Positions 1 to 6,239 of a stretch of DNA of 44,600 bases are shown here, piece by piece. The position numbers and the translations under genes were made by a program. Under the pieces are notes generated by a model, which ran no database searches, was not told where the DNA came from, and saw nothing but the letters and a program-made list of their open reading frames with translations. Within the stretch, counting starts at the first letter, position 1, and each line of letters opens with the position of its first letter. The DNA is from CAYUWG01 sp964448285 (lineage in GTDB: Bacteria; Bacteroidota; Ignavibacteria; SZUA-365), in contig CAYUWG010000027.1 in assembly GCA_964448285.1 (NCBI GenBank), positions 1 to 44,600 of the forward strand, read 5' to 3'.

Positions 1-29
1 CGGTTCATCCCCGCGCGTGCGGGGAATGC
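1..29 (-). CRISPR. Type I-E CRISPR repeat, edge of an array
   Basis: The first 29 bases read, on the minus strand, as a typical I-E repeat: a GC-rich hairpin (CCCCGC ... GCGGGG) ending in GATGAACCG. Only one repeat is visible, and base 1 is exactly the repeat end, so the rest of the array lies beyond the window. Because the cas genes run leftward and cas2 is next to it, this is probably the leader-proximal repeat. A single repeat cannot prove an array, but the adjoining complete I-E cas operon makes it very likely. The exact 5' boundary of the repeat (27-29 bp) is uncertain. Confidence 0.85.
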
Positions 30-126
30 TCTAAAAGAATTTACCCATAAACATTGATCGAAACTGCGGTCGATTTTTCTACCGCGATTTTTCGTATGTC
101 AAAGAACACTTTTTCGATCACGTTCT
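30..126 (-). promoter_or_regulatory. Probable CRISPR leader
   Basis: This AT-rich stretch lies between the cas2 stop codon and the visible repeat, where I-E leaders are found. On the minus strand it contains a TTGACA-like -35 hexamer followed by A-rich sequence, and a 5-bp dyad (GCGGT ... ACCGC, about 66-85 on the plus strand) with a T-run on its plus-strand side. A leader normally carries the array promoter and the site where Cas1-Cas2 inserts new spacers. The role is inferred from position. No clear -10 box or IHF site could be assigned by eye. Confidence 0.55.
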
Positions 127-432
127 TCATGGGTCATTCAGGTGCTTTTTCTCTGTCGGAGGGTGGAACGATACGAACTTCACACCTTCCCATTCCACCG
201 GCATGCGCCTGTTCTCGCCAAGCGTCACGAAGTCGAAGCCGGACTCCGAGTTCACTGCCCATGCCATGACCGCATTCCCGCTTTCGATTCCGTCTTCGAT
301 CTGATTCCAGATCATTTCGCGAACGCGCCGCGAAAGATTGCCGATGTACACGCCGGAACGGACTTCGAGCAGCCATACCGCAAGGCGTCCACGCAAACGC
401 GCCGGAGCGTTTTCAACCACGATGACCAACAT
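127..432 (-). CDS. cas2: CRISPR-associated endoribonuclease-like Cas2e
   Basis: The product is 101 residues and begins MLVIVVENAPARLRGRLAVW, the hallmark of I-E Cas2 (CasCas2e family), with a conserved RSGVYIGNLS segment. Cas2 forms the central dimer of the Cas1-Cas2 integrase that inserts spacers at the leader end of the array. Its start overlaps the end of cas1 by 20 bases, so the two are translated together. It is the last gene of the leftward operon before the leader. Length and motifs are normal and nothing suggests decay. Confidence 0.95.
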   Translation of the reverse strand: MLVIVVENAPARLRGRLAVWLLEVRSGVYIGNLSRRVREMIWNQIEDGIESGNAVMAWAVNSESGFDFVTLGENRRMPVEWEGVKFVSFHPPTEKKHLNDP

Positions 433-1324
433 CGCCTAACCTCTCATCGTTTGGAATGGCAATAGGCACCGCTTCCTCGTGCGCCTTCGGAACGGGCAAA
501 CCTCCCGTGGCGAGCACTTCTTCGATCGTCGGGATGATCGTTCTCAAGAGCTTCGTTTCGCGGAAGAGATCACGGCAGGCAAGTCGTACCGCTCGTTCCG
601 GGTGAGCAGGCTCGCGTGCCGCGATACGAAAAGCAGCAGGGACGACGGTATCGAACTTGAAGAGGTCGGCGATGTCGTACACGAACGATTGCGGTTTCCC
701 CGTGTGAATGAAACCGACCGCCGGTGCATAGCCTGCGGCGAGTATTGCCGCTTCGCAAACCCCGTACAGACACGCCGTCGCCGAGCTGAGGCATTTGTTG
801 ATGACATCCGAACTGTCCCAGTCGTGCGGGTCGTAGTTTCGATCCTTCCATTGGACGCCGAATTTCTGTGCGAGCAGTTGATACATCTTGCGCACGCGGG
901 CGCCTTCGATGCCTCGCAGTTGTTCGACACTTCGTCTTGCAGGCGCGTCTTCTTTGAAGCGCATCGAGTACATCTTCCGGACGATCTTCAAACGTGCATC
1001 ATCATCCAGAGCATTGCGCGCCTGATAGAGAAGGCGATCGGAGCGCGCGCCTCCGGGTTGCCCCGATGCATAGAGACGCACACCCGCTTCACCGATCCAG
1101 ACGAGCAGAGTGCCGACTCGAGCGGCAAGTACGACGGCGGCATGCGAGACACGTGTGCCCGGTTCGAGCATGATGCAAGCGACACTGCCTACCGGAATGT
1201 GTGTCCTCACGCCGTTCATATCGACGACGACGAACGCGCCATCGAGCACGTCGATCTGCCCGTACTCGACGAACACGATCGATACTCGCTCTTTGATCGG
1301 GATGGGTTTGAGCGGGGGAAGCAT
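413..1324 (-). CDS. cas1: CRISPR integrase Cas1 (type I-E)
   Basis: The product is 303 residues. It opens MLPPLKPIPIKERVSIVFVE, as I-E Cas1 proteins do. The metal-binding residues line up with those of E. coli Cas1: Glu140 in RGIEGARVR, His207 in GFIHTGKPQSF, and Asp217/Asp220 in VYDIADLFKFD. Cas1 catalyses the transesterification that joins new spacers to the repeat. GC is high (38, 34 and 39 of 60 in three counted blocks), unlike cas5e-cas3 (28-29 of 60). No clear ribosome site precedes the ATG, and a 161-bp spacer separates it from cas5e, so it may have its own promoter. Confidence 0.96.
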   Translation of the reverse strand: MLPPLKPIPIKERVSIVFVEYGQIDVLDGAFVVVDMNGVRTHIPVGSVACIMLEPGTRVSHAAVVLAARVGTLLVWIGEAGVRLYASGQPGGARSDRLLYQARNALDDDARLKIVRKMYSMRFKEDAPARRSVEQLRGIEGARVRKMYQLLAQKFGVQWKDRNYDPHDWDSSDVINKCLSSATACLYGVCEAAILAAGYAPAVGFIHTGKPQSFVYDIADLFKFDTVVPAAFRIAAREPAHPERAVRLACRDLFRETKLLRTIIPTIEEVLATGGLPVPKAHEEAVPIAIPNDERLGDVGHRG

Positions 1325-1485
1325 GATGATGAGTAATTCAGTGAAGGGCTGGTGTTTCCATACTCAGAAAAACCAAGTCGTGACAATTCATCACGGGTTT
1401 AGGAATCATTTCGCTCAGTTGTCGATAGATCGTCGACAACTCCTGTCGGAGACATACGATGAAAAAGACGTAGTTAGTAACCATT
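1325..1485 (-). other. cas5e-cas1 junction spacer with dyads and a possible 48-codon ORF
   Basis: This is the only sizeable gap in an otherwise tightly packed cas operon. It holds a perfect 8-bp inverted repeat with a 7-nt loop (GTTGTCGA at 1418-1425, TCGACAAC at 1433-1440) and a smaller 5-bp dyad (CGTGA 1379-1383, TCACG 1391-1395). Neither is followed by a T-run, so they look like operators or processing hairpins more than terminators. A 48-codon minus-strand frame (ATG at 1484, stop at 1338) spans the gap. It has no recognisable family and no strong ribosome site, and is probably chance. A weak promoter (TTGTCA, 18 bp, TATGGA) can be drawn upstream of cas1. Confidence 0.4.
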
Positions 1486-2217
1486 CTAACTCCGACGACC
1501 GGGAATGATGCGAATTCGTCTTGGAGCGAATGATCGCCTATCAATCGCAAAAGAGATCGGCGAATCAGGGAGTGAGTCACGACCTTCAGAAAAGTTTTCC
1601 GCTTCTTCTTGTCGAGTGAATGATTCGATTGGTGACTCGCCAATAAGCAGTTTTAGCGCATCATATAGATTACTCTTCATTCCAGCAAAGACAGGAGCCG
1701 ATGGAATACAAGTCTTGCGACCAAACCAGATTCCCCACACAGGATTGGAAAGCGCTGAAGCGATTGTTTGAAGTAGAGAAGCCTCTCCTTCAAGCAAAAC
1801 GCCGAACGAAGCGTCGTTGAGATATTGCCTGCGAGTGAGAACTGCAAGCGCTTGGCCATTATCGATTCTCGGTTTTCCATCCTTGGCTTTCACAGTGATA
1901 TGACCAACTTCACAAGGATTATTAGGATCGTAACCTCCTCCCACTGTGTGGTAGTCCTGCATTCGTTGCACAGGTAATTCACGCTTTGTTTTTCGTGGGA
2001 TGGCAATGGCGGTCATTCGTAGAGTGTTGAATTCAGTAAGGAATGAAATCTCTTCGTCACTGCCACGATCCAATCCCATCGCCGCACAGCACATTCCTGC
2101 GATTGCGCTCTTGGTCGGCATCAAACCGGTATTGCGACGGTTATATTGGCTGTCAAAGCCCCACGATTGCATCGGTCCTTCTAAGCGAATTGCTAAAAAG
2201 CATCTCTCAGACGACAT
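1486..2217 (-). CDS. cas5e: Cascade subunit Cas5e
   Basis: The product is 243 residues from the ATG at 2217. I chose this start because the protein then begins MSSERCFLAIRLEGPMQSWG, which matches Cas5e N-termini. The longer open frame upstream overlaps cas7e and carries no family sequence. Cas5e caps the 5' handle of the crRNA in Cascade. The segment PTKSAIAGMCCAAMGLDRG is the conserved region after the first beta strands. The gene overlaps the end of cas7e by 11 bases, implying coupled translation. Downstream, operon packing is interrupted by a 161-bp spacer before cas1. Confidence 0.93.
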   Translation of the reverse strand: MSSERCFLAIRLEGPMQSWGFDSQYNRRNTGLMPTKSAIAGMCCAAMGLDRGSDEEISFLTEFNTLRMTAIAIPRKTKRELPVQRMQDYHTVGGGYDPNNPCEVGHITVKAKDGKPRIDNGQALAVLTRRQYLNDASFGVLLEGEASLLQTIASALSNPVWGIWFGRKTCIPSAPVFAGMKSNLYDALKLLIGESPIESFTRQEEAENFSEGRDSLPDSPISFAIDRRSFAPRRIRIIPGRRS

Positions 2218-3415
2218 AAGCCACCATCCCATCGAGGAAAGCTTTGAGAGTAACATCAGGGATTGCAGCTTCATGCACAGCTTCAATACCCCATGTGTCT
2301 TTCATCTTCGAGTATTCAGCTTTGAGTAACGTAACCGAGTTGGAGACATACCCCTGTGAATTACGCACTGGGTTCTCGAATGCGTTGACGAGTTGAATGG
2401 GATGCCCCTTCTCACGAACGACGCCCAAGACATAAACAGGCAACGTGTTTCCGTTCATTGTGTTCTTTCGGGCGCCAGGTACTGCCTTGATAGTCGCTTC
2501 GAGAAACGTCCGGACAACATAACTGCGTTCTTCCTTCGTCATGGATTTGAGGTGATCCTTATCTGCAAGCATGTCAAGGTTGAGAGCGGCGAAGCGATAG
2601 TACGTCGCTGTGTTGAACTCCAATGTTCCTGGATGTCCAGCCCCTGCTTCTGACTTTGGTTGCAATTCATCAACAGCGGCGAAAAAGTCGATCTCGTTGT
2701 CTGCCTTGTGAACAGAGAGAGCATGAGAAAACATCGATGCAGCTTCTACTGTTAGTGAATGGTCATTCGCGACCATGCGACCGAATAGAGCGATGTCGGC
2801 GGCGTCTTTGAGTTGAACGGACTTGATAGCGTCCTTGATGGCTTTGTTGTTGAATGCCTTCTTGAGTGTCTCCTTTTCTTTCTCCAACTTTTTCTTTAAG
2901 TCCTCCAACTCTTTTTCGTGTTTTTTCTTTAATTCATCTCCGTTTGGTGTCTTTTCTAGTTTCTTCTTTTCGAGTTTTTGAGAGAACTCATTGACTTGTT
3001 GTGATGATCGCTTGATCTCTTCAGTGACAGCATCGGCAATTGCATCGTATTCAGCAGGAGAGAAGAACATCATCGTCTTGATCTTCTTGTAACCGTCAAC
3101 ATCGAGTTTTGAATCGAGAATCTCTACGATAGCCGCGACATGCTCTGCGACAATCACAGCAGATTCTATATCGAGACTTCCAGCCTCAAGTCTTTTTGCA
3201 ATCTCGCTTACCATCCGTCGGGAACGATTAGCTTCGAAAACTCCGTTCGTGTCTAATTCCTTTGCCAACTCGCGTATTGCCCGCTTCCACGACTGGCTCG
3301 AGACACGAGCTCGTTGCACACCACCGAAAACGGCTGTCTTTGGTGAATTGAGATCATCCCTGTTGAGACAGGATACAGGGACTGACTGAATGATGTGAAG
3401 TTCCAAATGTTTCAT
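2207..3415 (-). CDS. cas7e: Cascade backbone subunit Cas7e with a coiled-coil insertion
   Basis: The product is 402 residues, longer than the usual I-E Cas7 (about 350-370). The N-terminus (LELHIIQSVPVSCLNRDD, then SPKTAVFGGVQRARVSSQSW) and the later DIALFGRMVANDHSLTVEAA block identify Cas7/CasC, six copies of which form the crRNA-binding backbone of Cascade. Residues about 143-186 are an unusual, nearly pure Lys/Glu/Leu helix (LKKKHEKELEDLKKKLEKEK) inserted just before the DIALFGRM block, with a heptad-like pattern. Start and stop overlap neighbours (ATGA with cas6e). A ribosome site AGGAGA precedes the ATG. The identification is firm; the function of the insertion is unknown. Confidence 0.95.
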   Translation of the reverse strand: MKHLELHIIQSVPVSCLNRDDLNSPKTAVFGGVQRARVSSQSWKRAIRELAKELDTNGVFEANRSRRMVSEIAKRLEAGSLDIESAVIVAEHVAAIVEILDSKLDVDGYKKIKTMMFFSPAEYDAIADAVTEEIKRSSQQVNEFSQKLEKKKLEKTPNGDELKKKHEKELEDLKKKLEKEKETLKKAFNNKAIKDAIKSVQLKDAADIALFGRMVANDHSLTVEAASMFSHALSVHKADNEIDFFAAVDELQPKSEAGAGHPGTLEFNTATYYRFAALNLDMLADKDHLKSMTKEERSYVVRTFLEATIKAVPGARKNTMNGNTLPVYVLGVVREKGHPIQLVNAFENPVRNSQGYVSNSVTLLKAEYSKMKDTWGIEAVHEAAIPDVTLKAFLDGMVAYVV

Positions 3416-4140
3416 GATGTTTCTCCTGATGATGATTGTGATTCCAAATTGATCGGCGCTAATAACAGCAGACCGAACCCAAAACTTTTTGCGCTACCGA
3501 TTCCTGAATGGTACGTTTCAATGAACGCTTCCTGGTTTGTTACTTCGAGCGTTCCTCTGAATTGAACGCCGCCATGATATGCAGATTCATTCGTTTTCTT
3601 CTTTCGAAAATGGTTCTCCGTCATCGGGCTTATCTCGAGTGGTACGTCCTCGACGATGCTGAAACCACCCGGCACATCTGAACCATCTTGAGCTCTGCAA
3701 CGCGTAACGCCTTTCCTGATGATCCATGAACGTAGCTCATCTTGATTCACGATCGGGACCCGCTTCCCGGGTTTTCTCTTGCCATTCGGCTTCAGTAAGG
3801 ATTCACCGTCAGGTCCTTTCTGCACTAACGATTTTATCGGATTAGCTCTTACATCAAAGACGTAATGCCTGTGTGATAAAAACGTCGGTGAGATTTCCTT
3901 CAGTGAGAAACTTGTTGTTTCACACCAATTTGGCTTCTGCGGTTTTTCTGCCGCGAGTATCCAAACGCGAAAGCTGTGTTCGAGTTCGTCGATTCTTGTA
4001 AGCATACCTAATTCAGTACGCAAAGCATCCGGCTTTCCCGAGAAGCACTCCCAGAGTTTACAGTGCCAAGCGTATGAGTCGATGAGTCTTTCCTTCCTCG
4101 CGGTCTCTTTGTCGATTTCCAGTTTTGCTAACCAGCTCAT
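3412..4140 (-). CDS. cas6e: crRNA-processing endoribonuclease Cas6e
   Basis: The product is 242 residues and shows both Cas6e landmarks. The catalytic histidine lies near the N-terminus (His26 in YAWHCKLWECFSG, the position also used in Thermus Cas6e), and the C-terminal glycine-rich loop reads GIGSAKSFGFGLLLL (about 217-231). Cas6e cuts the pre-crRNA at the repeat hairpin and stays bound to the 3' handle in Cascade. Its place between cse2 and cas7e differs from the E. coli order, where it follows cas5e. Both ends use ATGA overlaps, and a GGAGGAATT ribosome site lies inside the end of cse2. Confidence 0.93.
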   Translation of the reverse strand: MSWLAKLEIDKETARKERLIDSYAWHCKLWECFSGKPDALRTELGMLTRIDELEHSFRVWILAAEKPQKPNWCETTSFSLKEISPTFLSHRHYVFDVRANPIKSLVQKGPDGESLLKPNGKRKPGKRVPIVNQDELRSWIIRKGVTRCRAQDGSDVPGGFSIVEDVPLEISPMTENHFRKKKTNESAYHGGVQFRGTLEVTNQEAFIETYHSGIGSAKSFGFGLLLLAPINLESQSSSGETS

Positions 4141-4628
4141 AATTCCTCCTCGGTTTCAGTCGGCTTTGAATGTGCCCAGAACTGGGAAGCCCATTTAGTT
4201 TTTACGCTATCATTCCACCATCGGAGATCTGAGATGAGTTGCTCGTAGTTGACCGGGACATCTTGCGACTTTGCCATGAGCACCAATCTCGTTACTCGCT
4301 GATGCAACTCGTCACCTTTTTCAGCGGCAAGCAAATGTTGGAAGCGTCGTTCTATCGGCGTGACTTTAGAATCGTCACCGCGAGTATCACCTCTCCTGCT
4401 TTCTATCATCCTGCACGTGTCGCCAAAATTTCCCGACTGAGCATTCGCTGGATGTGATGCAAACAACCCTGCCACCAGACTTACCTCTTCATCCTCAATG
4501 TCGATGCCGAGGCGATGTAATGCGGGCCATGCCCGGTGTTTCTTGTTCTCCACAAGGAAGCATCGCAGGTTCGCCATCAAACCTCGATCTTCCTTTCGTT
4601 TTTCGAGTCGTTCAATCAACCAATTCAT
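4137..4628 (-). CDS. cse2: Cascade small subunit Cse2 (Cas11e)
   Basis: The product is 163 residues, predicted all-helical and basic, with the normal length and position for Cse2/CasB directly after cse1. Cse2 forms a dimer along the belly of Cascade and stabilises the displaced DNA strand. The typical start MNWLIERLEKRKEDRGLMANLR and the central VTPIERRFQHLLAAEKGDELHQ are recognisable. A GGAGG ribosome site lies within the end of cse1, which it overlaps by 17 bases. The stop overlaps the cas6e start as ATGA. Assignment rests on position, length and these segments, because the family is poorly conserved. Confidence 0.9.
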   Translation of the reverse strand: MNWLIERLEKRKEDRGLMANLRCFLVENKKHRAWPALHRLGIDIEDEEVSLVAGLFASHPANAQSGNFGDTCRMIESRRGDTRGDDSKVTPIERRFQHLLAAEKGDELHQRVTRLVLMAKSQDVPVNYEQLISDLRWWNDSVKTKWASQFWAHSKPTETEEEL

Positions 4629-6228
4629 GTTCTTCCTCCTTTCTTACGGTGTTGTTGGAATTTGTGTTTTCAGTGTTTGAAATAAGTTTCTGATAACCCA
4701 TCGTAAAGGCTTTCATTTGTCGCGGTGTGTCTTGTCCACATGCGATTCGGTATGCATCATGTGCGGTTCGAGCGAGCATTTTACGCCACGCACCAAGTGA
4801 CGATTCGATTTCATCAGTTCCTATCGTTTCAATGTGGGCTACTAAAAGCGATAGGTTCTTTTCGACTGTTGTCCAGTAAGAAGTAAAGGCACTCTGGGCG
4901 AGTTTATTCTTCAGGTCGTTCTGCTGTTTAGCTTCTGTTCTCCTCACCCGTGATAGCCAATCACCATCAATCGAAATTCGATATTGTTCAATCGCTCTAC
5001 GAAGTCTTCCGGATACTTTCTCGGCTTGCTCAACTTCACTTTGATAAACAAGCCTGTTCGTCCTGAGCGTTGGTGTGATGTGAAAAACCGACTCCAGAGC
5101 GATGTCCATCGAAGCCTGATCGCGAGTAAGTGCGCAGACATGAAAATCGAATTCCGAATCATTAGGTGCGTTCTCCATAGCAATCGGTCCACCAAGACCA
5201 TCCGCCGTCCTTTTGATAAGGAGCGCTGATAACTCACGCCAAAGAGCTTTCACTGGGTCTATACTAATCACTTTTCGTTCGCTATTATCTCTGATTGTTA
5301 CCAGTCTAACTGCTGCTGTTGGTTCCGCAGGGAATCCATCCTTGTATGTGTCATACTTGAATCCATTACAGCAATACATCCTGTCGGTGTTTTCAATCAA
5401 ACGAATCCAGCGTGAGATCGGGACTAATCGACCGAGGTAGGTACGTGTTGCATTCTCAACACTTTGGGAGGTACTATCTGGTGAAGTAGGGAAATCTTCC
5501 CAGACGGGTTTTCCGATCCCAACCCCTTCGTAGTTGATTTCCTTTTTCTTCACAGTGATGCTCTTATAGACTCTTAGCACTGTGTCGTATGCAGGTAGGT
5601 TTAAATGAATAGTCTCGGATAAGTTTTTTCCACGGAATAAGCAGTGAGCCATTGATTGTGATAGGCATGGTGCGTCTGGATTTCCGACTTGAGAAGTTTT
5701 TATATCCTCCCATTGCGCAATCGGTGATCCGCCACCCGAAGAAAAATTCTGAAAAGTCAATAAAACCATCGCGAGCCTCTCCGGCGAAAGCGAACGTACT
5801 GGTAATTGCCCACTGTGATCACCTAATGTCGAATTGTTTCCTGTTGCAAGTTCAAAATCCAGAAGCGCTACAGGAGATGTTTGTCCTGCGTTCTTCCCAT
5901 CCTTCTCGACACCTTTCAATTTCGATATTTGCAACCACGGATTCTGAGGATGAAAGAGTTCGAATGAGTCTTTCCATTTTTCCAAATACATTGCTACAGC
6001 TTCCGGCATCCGCTTCGGGGCGTCACACCATTCGTCAAAGTTCTTCGGACCATCGAGAGATGCATGAGCGACGCAAAGAATCAGTCGCATAAGCGAAACA
6101 CGCTCATGTGGTCGGACGGCGAAATCAACATACCTATCTCCTTCGGTGATCACGTCCTTCAAGCTCAACAGCGTTCGCTCACCTGCAGTATCAACCACAG
6201 GTATCCAAGGGTCAAAGGCAACATTCAT
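4612..6228 (-). CDS. cse1: Cascade large subunit Cse1 (Cas8e)
   Basis: The product is 538 residues, slightly longer than the E. coli CasA (about 500). It starts MNVAFDPWIPVVDTAGERTL and continues with SLMRLILCVAHASLDGP, both standard for Cse1. It recognises the PAM, nucleates target-DNA unwinding and recruits Cas3. A C-terminal four-helix region is likely (about 380-520), containing LGAWRKMLARTAHDAYRIAC. The start has a GAAAGGAG ribosome site and lies 11 bases after the cas3 stop, so it is co-transcribed with cas3. No internal damage is seen. Confidence 0.95.
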   Translation of the reverse strand: MNVAFDPWIPVVDTAGERTLLSLKDVITEGDRYVDFAVRPHERVSLMRLILCVAHASLDGPKNFDEWCDAPKRMPEAVAMYLEKWKDSFELFHPQNPWLQISKLKGVEKDGKNAGQTSPVALLDFELATGNNSTLGDHSGQLPVRSLSPERLAMVLLTFQNFSSGGGSPIAQWEDIKTSQVGNPDAPCLSQSMAHCLFRGKNLSETIHLNLPAYDTVLRVYKSITVKKKEINYEGVGIGKPVWEDFPTSPDSTSQSVENATRTYLGRLVPISRWIRLIENTDRMYCCNGFKYDTYKDGFPAEPTAAVRLVTIRDNSERKVISIDPVKALWRELSALLIKRTADGLGGPIAMENAPNDSEFDFHVCALTRDQASMDIALESVFHITPTLRTNRLVYQSEVEQAEKVSGRLRRAIEQYRISIDGDWLSRVRRTEAKQQNDLKNKLAQSAFTSYWTTVEKNLSLLVAHIETIGTDEIESSLGAWRKMLARTAHDAYRIACGQDTPRQMKAFTMGYQKLISNTENTNSNNTVRKEEEHELVD

Positions 6229-6239
6229 GTTTTCTCCTT

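Noticed and set aside
479..1336. Long plus-strand open frame opposite cas1
   Set aside because: It is the antisense of a confidently identified cas1, is Arg/Asp/His-rich and matches no family.
1338..1643. 101-codon minus-strand frame overlapping cas5e and the spacer
   Set aside because: It lies out of frame within cas5e; only its last 48 codons are outside, with no family match or ribosome site.
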